This document shows, piece after piece, positions 40,998 through 51,867 of a stretch of DNA of 64,000 bases. The first letter of the stretch is position 1; each line of letters starts with the position of its first letter. The position numbers and the translations under genes are program-made. Source of the DNA: Crossaster papposus (taxonomy: Eukaryota > Echinodermata > Asteroidea > Velatida > Solasteridae); contig JBAIAA010000605.1 of assembly GCA_037893245.1 (NCBI GenBank), positions 1,926,501 through 1,990,500 of the forward strand. Reading direction: 5' to 3'. The notes beneath the pieces are model-generated. The model searched no databases and was not told the DNA's origin. It saw nothing but the letters and a program-made list of their open reading frames with translations.

Positions 40998-41287
40998 GTG
41001 GAGTGTCGTGGTCGGGCGGTTAAGAACTCGGCTTTCTGTTCCGCAGAGCGTAGGTTCGAGTCCCGGTGTCGACACGTGTGTCCTTAAGCAAGGCAATTAA
41101 ACCACTATTGCTTCGTCCTTCGGATGGGACGTAAAGCTGTAGGTCCCGTGCGTTGTGTAATGCACGTAAAAGAACCCAGTAACACTCTTCGCTAAGAGAA
41201 GGGTTTTCCCCCGGTGTTCCTGGCAGCGCCTCGGAATAGGCAACTAGATAGATGGCGCTTTACAAATGCATGATCATCATCATCATA
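40998..41287 (+). repeat. tRNA-derived SINE, copy 1, with L2-like tail
   Basis: The head gtgtcgtggtcgggcggttaag and ggttcgagtccc are A-box and B-box like, and GTGTCG/CGACAC even keeps an acceptor-stem pairing. The body continues gtgtccttaagcaaggcaat and the 3' end is gatggcgctttacaaatgca followed by (ATC)n. A second copy in the same orientation is at 59793-60083. The gcgcttta.aaatg end resembles L2 LINE 3' ends, suggesting L2 machinery moved it. Confidence 0.9.
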
Positions 41288-44200
41288 TCAACATCGATTG
41301 TTGGAGAATTTTGCAGAATTGTGGCCACCCATCCAATGAACAAACCCCTCCAGAGGATCTTGGAGGATTGAGACTGTATACAATTTTTACCAGGAGGTAC
41401 TAGTTGGATAATTTTGTTTAGCAGGATTGAGGTGCACGATCCCAGCCCAATTAGTCAGTGCAAGAGTATCTAGGATAAATGGCAAGAAATCAAATCTGAT
41501 CTGTTAAAAATGTTTCTGATTAAAAGGAAAATTTACTCTCTACATTTTGGCATATTTATTAATTTGGAAATATATATTTTGTTTAGTCTTTTTCACAAAT
41601 TTGGGAAAGAAATATGATTTTAAACACCAGATGCCTTTATCAGTTCTGACCATAACCCCCAAGGCAAAACCTGCTTTTGAAATTGCAGGAACCATTTTTG
41701 ATAATTTTGTTAAACATGTAGGTCCAGCATCAAGCATAATACAGTATGTGTTGCCATTACAAGATATATTTCCAAACAGCAATTTGTAAAATAATCTGCT
41801 ATTTCCATGGTAACAGGCATGTCAACAAATGTCCCCCCTCCCCCTCCCCCTCCCATTGTGTAGGCCCACCTGTCAGGTCATCTCAGCAGTTGTTGATCTA
41901 TTTTACACCCTGACAGCATAAGCCATGTAATATGCAGTCCATCAACAAACAAGGTCTTGATTTATGGGGTCTGTAGCCTGCTGGATAAAATGTCTTGTTT
42001 GGTTTGACAAGGATCATGGTGCTGAGGAAAAAAAACGTATTTAATTCCTGAGTGATATCGTTAAAAATGTCAACAAAATTGTTTTCTGATTTTTTTTTAA
42101 TTTGTATTAATTTATTATTATTATTATTTTTTATTTTTTTTGGGGGGGGGTCCATATATACATCAATATCATATTTTATGGTCATAGATGCTGGTTCCTT
42201 GACTTCCGTCAGACAAAATGTATAGACGTCGGGGAATCAGTTTGGAAAACCAGACTACCATTACCTTGCACCCATTTAGGGATGTGTAGCCGTATTGACA
42301 AATTTAAACGTGGACAACAAAATTTAATAAATTAAACAGCAATTGTTGAAAATTCCACTTTTATTGAAAACCACGAGCACACCCGTTGCTGTGTTTTTAC
42401 AGGATGATTGATACTGTTAGTTAAGTAATGAATTTCATATTCAGTATAGTAACAAACATCACAGGATCCACAGATTTTGTTCGGTAAATCGATCGTTCAG
42501 TATAGCAATTTTCTGCAGCTGGTCCATCAGGTGCACATTTGTCAAGACAACATCCAATCTAGTAGCCACCCATCACTCTGTAACATTGATAAAGCGCCTG
42601 TCATATAACATTCGGGAATTTAAAACGGCCCAAATAGCGATTGACATACCCCAAAATCTGTTGACATATTTTCAACAACAATCTTGTGTATGTTTAATTG
42701 GACACAACAATTGGGAGCCAATGAAGGTAGATTTTGTTAATCTGTTGACATTGTTTGGTATTTTTTAGCATTTGAAGGCATAAGCTGAGGTCAGTTTAAG
42801 ACAAATCTCTCCTTGACACACCTACAACAAAATAATATTACTCCTTGGACCAGCCTGACAAAATTGACTACCAAGATGTCCACCCACCCATGAACCCAGG
42901 CCAGCACTGGGGACCACCAGCACTGACCCCCTGGTCATAACCCAGCACTGACCTTACAACCCACTGAGCCAATCCTGTCCTTGGTAGTATGGCATAAGGT
43001 TGGCATTTCAACACTAGCAAGTTTGATCCCTAGGTATATGTACACAATATGCATGCTTTTCAGTATATACATGTACATACCTACCTGTGGGTCAAGAGCA
43101 ACAGAAATCCCCCAAGATTTTGCTGGTTGTGTGGTATCCTAGCAATCGGAGAGTAGCAAGTGTGGGGGGCAACACAGGAAATCGGCTTCACACAACTACA
43201 TGTACCTGAGCAAATCAAAAGACATTGTCAACAACTTGGATATTTGCTTAGCATTCAAAAGTTGAATTGGTTCCCTTTGTCTGCATGCAATTATCCGTTG
43301 GCCACATCGGGGGAGTTGCTGATTATTTCGCTGTGGACAGTTTTCAAAAGATTTTCAGTTAGTGCTGCTTTTTTGGGAGAGATACCGTGATTGGAATGTT
43401 GAACTGAACTGTGGCAACTAAAATATAAGTAGTGCATTCACGCACTAGCAGTGCAACCCATCAATGAATGTGTGGACTGTGTGTAGACCAATGGGATCAG
43501 GAATATACTTGTCATCAAACACATTGAATGGATCTGGATGTTTCATCACAACACTGAAAGAATGAACATTACCTGTACTGCAGTGATGGAAGGTTGTACT
43601 GTGGGTTGTCTATCTGCAAAGCTTCTTTGAGAGGGTATAGAGTCTCCATAATAGATGGAATGTTGTATCTTGCTTATGGAAATCCAGATTATGCAAGGAT
43701 GATGTTTGCATGTTTGCATGATGTTCTGCAAATCTAATTACTAAAAGCAAAGTATGCTGTGTGGCTGATGTTAATGTTAAGGACAACCTTTTTTTGTGGA
43801 CATTATCCAACTAGAAATTCTTCATGTTTTACCAACTCAACTCTCAGCAGCCATTAGCATCATCTTGCTTTTGTTATCACAAGTTGTGACAGTTTGAAGT
43901 TTGATGTTGTCTGTGTTTCTTATTGATCCCAGGCTATTCATGTTGTACTGGGTGGATGATTAGCAGTGTTTACATTTTCCTTTGTGATGACCTCATTGTG
44001 AAGGAGGGGTCTGGTAAAAATACTGCAGCAAGGATTGTGACCACAGGATGGACATGTGTTGATTGGATCATAGAGAAAGGACCTCTCTATGATTGGACAG
44101 GTCTACACTATTGATGGCAGTAGTTTACTTGTAATGCAAATATGTACATGGCATTATTAGGTCAGCTACTGATACATAATAAGGAAGATTACCAGCTTGT

Positions 44201-44874
44201 TCATAGAGACTGCAAGTTGATAGCAAATTTGTTAAGATGATAAAGCTTCTATGAACTATGAGAAAACTCTTGTCTTTTCACTCATTGCAGCTTGGACAGA
44301 GATGCCTTTCTATAGTTTAACCTAGTGTGGCAAAGCATTCACATGTTGGAGACTATTTTATCATTCTTTCATTGGGAAGTGCTGTTTTTACCTATGAAGA
44401 GGCTTTTCATCAAAGCAGACAATCATTCCGACAAAAACAATGTAACATCGAGGACATGCATGTAAATTGCTACTGGCCCTTTCTAAACTTGTCGAAGTTT
44501 TGCCAAACATGCGAAAATGGACAAATATGAGCAAAGCTGAAAGCCTGTGGATGAATTTGCCAGCTTACTTCATTTGTGATGTGATCGTCGGACCATGTCA
44601 GCGGCAGTGCTAATCAATACAGTCATTTTGCCGAGGTAATTATCTTTTTCAGACTAGACATGCAACTTTTCTCAGATCAGCTAATTTCCTCATTTTTCAT
44701 TTCACACTTGTGTCGTGGATTTCACTTGCTTGTTGTTATAATTCCAAATTGGGCATTAATTTTACATCTATAACACATTGTTTTGTCATGTTTTTGTTAA
44801 AAATTTACATGATTTAAAACTCAAATATGGATATTACATAAAATAACTGAATCAAATGTGATGATACTTCTTAA
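41288..44874 (+). other. Long intron stretch, no gene recognised
   Basis: Contains a C-rich tract near 41836-41853 and a G run near 42141. Many short open frames lack splice signals, coiled-coil character or repeat matches. I could not resolve a mobile element here, but decayed ones are likely. Confidence 0.35.
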
Positions 44875-45699
44875 TGGCCCTGTCACACTAGAACGTTTTA
44901 GGCCAACGCGTGAGTAGCGCGTTAAAAATAGTTGATACGCTGGCAAACGCTGAACTTCCACAGAAAAAGTCAAGTGGAACCGTGATTTCAGCGTGTCCAT
45001 AACGCGTTGTTAACATGTTCAATGCGTTCGCCAGCGCTTGAGAAACGCGTTAGTAACGCGCTCGACGACTGATGAACGACTGCCCAGCGCGTGAGTAGCG
45101 CGTTTCAACGCGCGCCAGCATACTGCAACGACCACATGGTTAGTTGTATAAAAAGCCGACGCGCTACAACACTGATGGCCCTGTCACACCAGAACGTTTT
45201 AGGCCAACGTGTTGGAATTTAGGTAACACGCGGGTAAACGTTGACCAACGCTAGGCCAGCGTTCGCAACACGCTAAGCGCGTTATCCACACGCTGGAACA
45301 CGCTGGAACACGCTGAGGCAAAAATACATTTTTCAACATACCTAAAAATTTTAGCGTTTGCCAGCGTGTGACTGCACACGCTGGCGGCGCGCAGGATGGT
45401 CGTTACTCACGCGTCGAACGCGCTAGACGATCGATACCAACCCACTACTCACACGCTGGCGACCCGCTGTCGTATTTTGACTATAAATCAGTGATACGTT
45501 CCTCACACGCTGAGCACGTTCCTCACACGATACTCACGCGCTGGCATACGGTATGAACCCGTTATTAATCTGTATGGACAGGCTGAAATCACGGTTCCAC
45601 TTGACTTTTTCTGTGAAAGTTCAGCGATTGCCAGCGTATCAACTATTTTTAACGCGCTACTCATGCATTGGCCTAAAACGTTCTGGGGTGACAGGGCCA
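44875..45699 (+). mobile_element. Inverted-repeat element pair A (crosses pair B)
   Basis: The left arm TGGCCCTGTCACACTAGAAC and following about 115 bp (ccaacgcgtgagtagcgcg, agttgatacgctggca, aaaaagtcaagtggaacc, gtgatttcagc) recur in inverse orientation ending at 45699 (ggttccacttgactttttc ... gacagggcca). The arm is GC-rich with repeated ACGC/GCGT words. Confidence 0.8.
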
Positions 45700-46032
45700 T
45701 AACCAGCGTGTCGCCAGTGTAAGCCAGCGTGCGCCAGCGTGTGAGTAGCGGGTTGATAACGATCGTCTAGCGTGTTCGACGCGTGAGTAACAAACCTCCA
45801 ACGCTCCGCCAGCGTGTGCAGTCACACGCTGGCAAATGCTGGAAATTGTATGTATGTATGTTGAAAAAATTATGTTTTCCTCAGCATGTGACAGCATGTC
45901 CCAGCGCGCGAGTTACGCGCTCAGCGTGTTGCTAACGCTGGCCAAGCGTTGGTCAGCGTTTGCCAGCGTGTTGCCAAAATTACAACACGTTACTCACGCG
46001 TTGGCCTAGAATGGTCTGGTGTGACAGGGCCA
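45176..46032 (+). mobile_element. Long palindromic element B, about 857 bp
   Basis: The left arm TGGCCCTGTCACACCAGAAC pairs with the end gtctggtgtgacagggcca at 46032. The match continues through cgttgaccaacgctaggcc, cacacgctggcggcgcgc and cgctagacgatcgat on the left and complements on the right (to about 45715). The middle (about 45480-45702) holds the right arm of pair A. The family resembles GGCCCTGTCACAC-type ends of PIF/Harbinger-like MITEs, but that is only a guess. Confidence 0.8.
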
Positions 46033-48364
46033 TAAGATATGGATAAATGTAACACTTTGTGCCCCAACCTGATGGAATGGCCCATGTAGGAAATTGTTAA
46101 ACCAAAATATTAGTCTACGGTAAATTTTGAATGATTTCACACGATTAAAACTTTGTATCAAAAAGTTGTCTAACTGACAAAAGTTGGTTGAAGAAACGCA
46201 TGTTTGTTTGTTTGTTTGTTTTCCCTTTAATTATTTGTTGGATTTGGCATCAAGTTGAAAACAAACTTCCACGGTTTTTTTAGTTTTTTTTTATACTTGC
46301 GTCAATCGAAGCTGCCAAGGATATTTACTCGTGCTGGGTCACATATATTGTACCTCTCCCATTAAAGTTTTAGAAGTTTGTTCTCCAAGTCTAAATGAGG
46401 AAGGATGTAATCAAACTTTTGTTTATGGTAGATTTTGCCTTATCTAACTTTGCCAAACAGGAAATTGCCCGAAAGCTTTGTCGGAAAAGGATCCTTCATG
46501 TTAGCAAATTTAAAACTACAGGTATTTTCAAATCTTCAGAGCTTTGGTCATGCATGTTGTTGGTTTACTGTATTGTTTGGAATTACTACAAATTATGGAA
46601 TGGAGGTTTGCCTTTTGAGTTGTGGTGACGACATCGAGTTTGTCCGGGAATTTCCTTTAAGGTACCGGTAGGTTGTCCCTGGAAGAGAAAACAAACCGCA
46701 AATTCTCCACAAATTATGTGTAGCTTGCTTGGTGTATAACTATAATGTTTACCTAGTTTATGGCAGGGATTATGTCAATTTGCATAGAGCATGACTTTAG
46801 TAGCAACTGCATAATGAGTGTACAGTTAGATGTAAATGAATATGTATGGTGGCATTGAGTCTGGTTAGAATGGAACAAAAAGGGGAATTCACTGGACTTG
46901 AAGTCATTGTTGGGAAAGGAAACAGCCACTCAGCCTTGTTATGTCCTTTTTGAAGAGATGCAGGATTTGTATTGACCACTTGACTAAAAAAGCTAGTTGT
47001 AACAACTTTTAGAGAACCAACAGACCACATAATGCTGAGGCAATAAATGATATCTTTTGAGAGCTACGGTACATGTAGCATCAGAGAGATCTTTATTCAG
47101 ACAGACATGGCATGAAATTATTCTGAAAATATAAACGTTTAATAAGTTCAATTTGAGTGCATATATTGTACATTTTAGAGGTCTGGGTATTGCAGCTTGG
47201 TTGCAGATAAAAATTGTGTAAATCTCTCACTTGGTACTTTCAAAATGTCTTCCAACTATTGATTTTATGACTTTTTAAATTTTTAAACACTTATCCAGAC
47301 CGTTTTACATGAAGTATTGAGCATATAAAAATCATCTGATAAAATATAAGTTTTTCGTCTTTTTAGGACAAACTTGTTAGATTAGTTTAATTTCTGTTTA
47401 AAAATCTTATAAAAAGAGTTGTAACAAATTCAATGCACACACAGCATTTAGCAAGCCATTGGCCTGGGAACCATTCATGTATGCAGTTTGTCTTCTTGTA
47501 CACATGGAATATTACACAGATAACAGATGGAGAATTGGTAGGATGCCAGGCTCCACAGTGTACACAGGCAATGTAAATTTATCCAATTAATTCACCTCAG
47601 GAGTGTAATCCATTTTCAACACACTGTATACATGTAGCCAGCTTACAGTACCTGCTGGCTATTAAACACAGGGATAGATTTACCTCTTCTGAAATGAGCT
47701 GTCACTTTTCTGAATGCTTATTTTTCATGAGATCTCTGTGTTTATTTTATCATTTGCTCATTCCTTCAAAAACCATTGCACCAAAGTTCCAGTCCGAAGG
47801 GCAGCAATTTTTTTCTCAATACTCAAACATTTTACACTTTAGTTCATTTGGGTTTTCAAAAGTTTCAGAATCCTATACCTGTGCATAATGGCGAACAATA
47901 ATATTGACGGTTTGTACTGTAAGTTGCTGCACTGTTGCCATTTTTGTAAGTGTGTGTGGACGTCTGTGGATGTACGTAGGCACACACCGCGTTAGGGGGA
48001 CAGGCTCTTTTGTTTGGAAAAGACAGACCGAGTAGAGGGGACATTTTTGAGTCCCCATAGCGTGTTGGGTGTTCAGTTAAGGTAGAACAAGGTAAAATCG
48101 GGTTAGGGTATAATGAGAGAAAATGAAGAAGAGGATAAATTAGGGTGATCCTGAATTTCTTTTAATTTTAGAGTGTTTTGAGCTTGAGATTAGAGAGATT
48201 TCAGTTTACACACAAACCCTATGGGTTGTCCCCATAACGCAATGTACATGTACTTGTACCAAAAGAATGTGTGTGTGTGTTTACGGTATATGGTGCCTGT
48301 GTGCTCTGCTCAATACATAATTGGTCCATTAATGTATCACACGCAAGCCAATACATTTGCTGCA
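46033..48364 (+). other. Intron, no gene recognised
   Basis: A (GTTT)n at about 46203-46222 and a tgggtcacatatattg word near 46326 (possible family 3 end) are seen. Nothing else was resolved. Confidence 0.35.
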
Positions 48365-48470
48365 GGCGCGGGTGCCTGGCAGTTAAATGCGTGATCCGTG
48401 GATAGTTTAAAAAAATTGGGCCTTCCGTCATTTGTGCCTGTATACGCGTTATCCGGCGTGAACTGGTTAA
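48365..48470 (+). repeat. MITE family 1, right-end fragment
   Basis: Ends tacgcgttatccggcgtgaa then ctggttaa, the family 1 right terminus. The body is strongly diverged (gccttccgtcatttgtgcc). Confidence 0.65.
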
Positions 48471-48709
48471 GAAGAACAAATATTTAGTTAATATTTTATA
48501 CAGTATTGGTCCAGTGTGCCGTTGGGAATTATGCATATTTGAGGAAAAAAAAAGCAAAACAAAACATTTGTTTTTTTCATGACCTAAAAGCGCTGGATAA
48601 ACATGGCTTTATGTTCAGGTCCTGCTGGGAAAAATCCACAGTTTCACTCAAGATTTTCAGCTTGCTTGTATTTTGTTATTACACAATTAAAAATTCTTTC
48701 TCCATACAG

Positions 48710-48872
48710 AGTGAAGAAGCTGCAAGGCACCTTGACAGCAGTCCAGGAGTTGGATCAGAACATGCGTAAGCTTCGACATTGGCTGACCCAGATGGAGAAA
48801 CAGCTGAGCACTCCCATCATGTATGAGACCTGTGATATCATTGAGATACAAGCCAAACTACAGACACAACAG
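48710..48872 (+). CDS. SYNE1: Nesprin exon 19, spectrin repeat helix A
   Basis: The exon has 163 bases, phase 2 to 0, with acceptor ctccatacag and donor gtgagg. VKKLQGTLTAVQELDQNMRKLRHWLTQMEKQLSTPIMYETCDIIEIQAKLQTQQ follows human VKKLKETL.AVQQLD.NMS.LR.WL...E..L..PI.YD.C...EIQ.KL..QQ as I recall it. About 80 bases downstream a partial echo of the exon end (cattgagatacagctgcaga, cacaacag) occurs at about 48953-48980 without a donor. Confidence 0.97.
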
Positions 48873-49599
48873 GTGAGGGATAGAGAGGGGAACAGGGTGG
48901 GGGTGGGGTGGGGGTTTGCAGTCATCAAGGAGTTGCATTGGGCAAGATGAGGCATTGAGATACAGCTGCAGACACAACAGGATCTGAATGACCAGAACAA
49001 TTAGTTTTCTTTTGAATTGGCAACTTTATTAAAACACTTTGGATTACAGTGGATTTATGAAGCTGTAGATGTAATCCAGCTAATTCTGCCTTGGACGATT
49101 GCATATCTTGGCTGGGATTCCTGCTTAGTCTTTTAGAACTGGACAAATGTTCTGTTCTTAAAACTAAAAGTCATATGCAAACCAGCTCTATCATACTTGG
49201 AGCCCATTCTGTCATCGCTCGCGCTGAAATTGTTAACGTCGGACATCGACAAACGACATGAACAGTTTTAGTGATTTATTGTTACATTTATGCATAGAGC
49301 TGATACTTTTAGGTAAGAACAATATAAAATCTGAGCGAAACAAAGGAGGCTGAGCAAAATACTGTGTTTTGCATCGACTTAAAAGTACTTTAACATGTTC
49401 AAAGCCATTCATATCATGAACATTGTAACTTATCTTGGATATTCGATATTTGCGTAACTTGAAAAAATTATGATCTTTACGTAACTTGAAACTCGGATAT
49501 CTCAAAATTGGAATCCATTCCCTGGAGATTTGACTTATTGAAATTTCACTGTACATGCTAAGCTTAGAAAAGTTTTGCTTATCAAGAAACGATTACCAG
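48873..49599 (+). other. Intron with a partial echo of exon 19
   Basis: A short G-rich stretch follows the donor. Around 48953-48980 the exon-end phrase is repeated imperfectly. The rest is unremarkable. Confidence 0.5.
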
Positions 49600-49885
49600 C
49601 CAACTATCATGTGATTTAATTTACTTGTGATTGGTACCCAGCTAAGCAGTATTAGCTGCTTAGCTGCATCACGGAGTAAGGCATGTTCCCCGGATGGGAT
49701 GCTAGTCAATCGCAGGTTACTCTCAAGGTAATGCCAGTATTTACTCATACTCCTGGGTAAAGAAGTAAGAAGCATGTGGTGGAAAAGTGGCTTGCCCAAG
49801 GACACGACATATGGCCAGCAGCCGGATTCAAGGCTTTGACCCTCTGAATCACGAACCCTAATCACTAGCCCACACTCCCCCTGTC
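49600..49885 (-). repeat. tRNA-derived SINE, minus strand
   Basis: In minus sense it starts ggggagtgtgggctagtgat then ggttcgtgattcagagggtc. It continues tgtccttgggcaagccactt and acccaggagtatgagtaaat, and ends gctgggtaccaatcacaag. The ccttgggcaag/cccaggagtat body is shared with the SINE split by the LTR element. It ends about 40 bases before exon 20. Confidence 0.75.
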
Positions 49886-49922
49886 AGTTTGTAATGCAAC
49901 TTTTGAAATGTTCTTTTTGCAG

Positions 49923-50110
49923 GAGATTCAGAAGGACATAGAACGTCACAGCAGTGGTGTGACCTCAGTCTTGAACCTCTGCGAGATGCTGCTTCATGAC
50001 ACAGACGCGTGTTCCTCAGATGCTGACAATGAGGCCATACAGACGGCCGCGAGAACCTTAGATCACCGATGGAGGGCTATCTGCTCCTCGTCTATGGAGA
50101 GGAAAATGAA
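49923..50110 (+). CDS. SYNE1: Nesprin exon 20, spectrin repeat
   Basis: The exon has 188 bases, phase 0 to 2, with acceptor tctttttgcag and donor gtgagt. EIQKDIERHSSGVTSVLNLCEMLLHDTDACSSDADNEAIQTAARTLDHRWRAICSSSMERKM(K) is almost identical in pattern to the human QRDIEKHSTGV.SVLNLCE.LLHD.DAC..DAE, then R.LDRRWR.IC..SMERR as recalled. It is one of the best conserved segments. Confidence 0.98.
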
Positions 50111-50330
50111 GTGAGTCCTATACATCCTGATACGAAGCAACTCTTCATCAGTAGCAAATTACTGCATGACTTTATTGAAGGATATATATCGTCTTCCAAT
50201 TAGAGGAAGTCTCACTGATGAATCAAACAAACAAAGCCAGATTTACATTTCTTAAACAAATTAAATTTTGCACAAATAAACCCCAAGCTGGGAAACTGAC
50301 TAGGTAAATTTGCGTAAATGTCAAAGTGAA

Positions 50331-50402
50331 CAAAGACTCGAACCTGCGACCTCTGGAATACCGGACCGGCGCTCTACCAACTGAGCTATCTTGCCCTATG
50401 TT
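50331..50402 (-). repeat. tRNA-like SINE head, minus strand
   Basis: In minus sense gatagctcagttggtagagc has a good A-box and gcaggttcgagtc a B-box. The anticodon and T stems do not pair well, and no clean 3' end is seen. It is more likely a SINE head than a tRNA gene. A related tract with ggtttgagtcccgccttgcc is at about 50628-50680. Confidence 0.6.
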
Positions 50403-50862
50403 GGCGGTCTCCCAAATTGTCAGTATCTTTGTTTTAAGGCGCATTCAGAAGACATTAACACCAGAATGCCGTGTGGCCATGGATCACACCCAATTTTACG
50501 ATACAACCACGGAAGCAACATTGTGGGGATCACTCAATGAGGATTTAACTTATCTTATAATACACAAATAAACCACAAAGGAAACTGAATAGGTAAATTT
50601 GCATAAATTTCAACGGGAACAAAGAAATTGGCAAGTTGGAGGTCACAGGTTTGAGTCCCGCCTTGCCAATTTCCAAGTTTACTTTGACAATTTAATTTTG
50701 GTTAGCATCAATGAATTTCCACTCTGCTCATTTTTTTGTATCCAACAAACTCAACAGCAATATTCTTTTAAGGTTTTGTAAGCATTTTTTTTTGCATGCT
50801 GTTTACTCATTCTCATGATGCTGGGTATTCTGTGTGGCAAATGAAATAAGTTATTTCACTCT

Positions 50863-51659
50863 TAAGCCGTGTTCGCACTGGACTTTTTGGGGGGAAGGTT
50901 TTACTGAGACGATGGGAAAATAAAAAATGGTCAAATGTTACCGCTGTTCGCACTTGGACTTTCGACACGGGAAAATTTTACCGAGACCGCGGGAGAAGTA
51001 GCCGAGCTGTCATTATAATGACTCGTGAGGGCGCTTTGCGTGACCTTTCTGCATTGACCCCGGTGTACCCATTCGCACGCGCGCGCTTTTTTGTCCGATC
51101 GCATTATTGACGCCATCGTCGGTTTTTAGCCGACGCATCCGTTGTCGTGCTTTCTTTCGTCGTAAGAAACGTTGACGATCTTTATTATCATTTGGAAATG
51201 ATGCACTGGTAGCACCAATCAAACTTCCGACTGTATCAATAATAATATCTGCCATAATATTGACCAAAGGAACCCCAACTCTACGTAATCCTTTTGCAGA
51301 ACCACGTGCGAATGTGATCACGATGCGATTTGCATGCATGCAGCGTGCCCGCACGTAAACAATGCAAAGAGCGCATGCGCGGTGTTTTGTGTAGCATGAC
51401 CTTGCACTGGATAGCCGGGTGAACGTTTTCCTGGGCCGCTTTTACCGACACGCGCTGTTCGCACTGGACTTATCGTCTAGGGAAAAGTGACCAGGGACGT
51501 TTTCCCAGGCAGCAGTTGGCCGGTAGAAGTACCCACTGGACTCGGGAGAAGTACCTGAGAGGAAAACGTCCTAGGCTGTCCGCACTGGACTTAAAATGGG
51601 AAAAGGACCCATCGTCTAGGTATGTTTTATCATTTTAAGTCCAGTGCGAACATGGCTAT
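50863..51659 (+). mobile_element. TIR element, about 797 bp (GTTCGCACTGGAC family)
   Basis: The ends taagccgtgttcgcactgga and tccagtgcgaacatggcta are inverted repeats of about 22 bp. Sub-terminal copies of cgcactggactt recur internally (51456 region and 51578 region), some inverted. A minus-strand frame of 113 codons (51354-51013), basic and Arg-rich, has no recognised domain and may be accidental. No transposase core was seen. Confidence 0.75.
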
Positions 51660-51867
51660 AGCATCCTGAGTTGTCATTTAAGAGTAAACTATTTATAACA
51701 AGTTCCCTTATAAACAGGTACTGCACAACTCATACAGTGTTTCGCTGGTGCTTACCACCCATACTGGACGCTGGGAAACGTTGATGCGCTTTGAGCTCTG
51801 ATTGGATAGATTTTGTGTAAACTGTTCACTGAAGGTCGCCAGTTCTGCGACTCAGCTGCGCAGCATG

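Noticed and set aside
44875..46032. Regulatory CpG island or promoter
   Set aside because: The CpG-rich words are explained by repeated ACGCGCTGG-type arms of palindromic elements.
48953..48980. Duplicate of the exon 19 end as an extra exon
   Set aside because: The phrase is partial and is followed by ggatctg, not a GT donor, so it cannot act as an exon end.
50331..50402. Functional tRNA gene on the minus strand
   Set aside because: A- and B-box-like words are good, but the anticodon and T stems do not pair and similar heads recur in SINE contexts.
51013..51354. 113-codon basic protein inside the TIR element
   Set aside because: No recognised domain, no catalytic motif, and it lies in an element with GC-rich arms that keep frames open. 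Left as part of the mobile element only.
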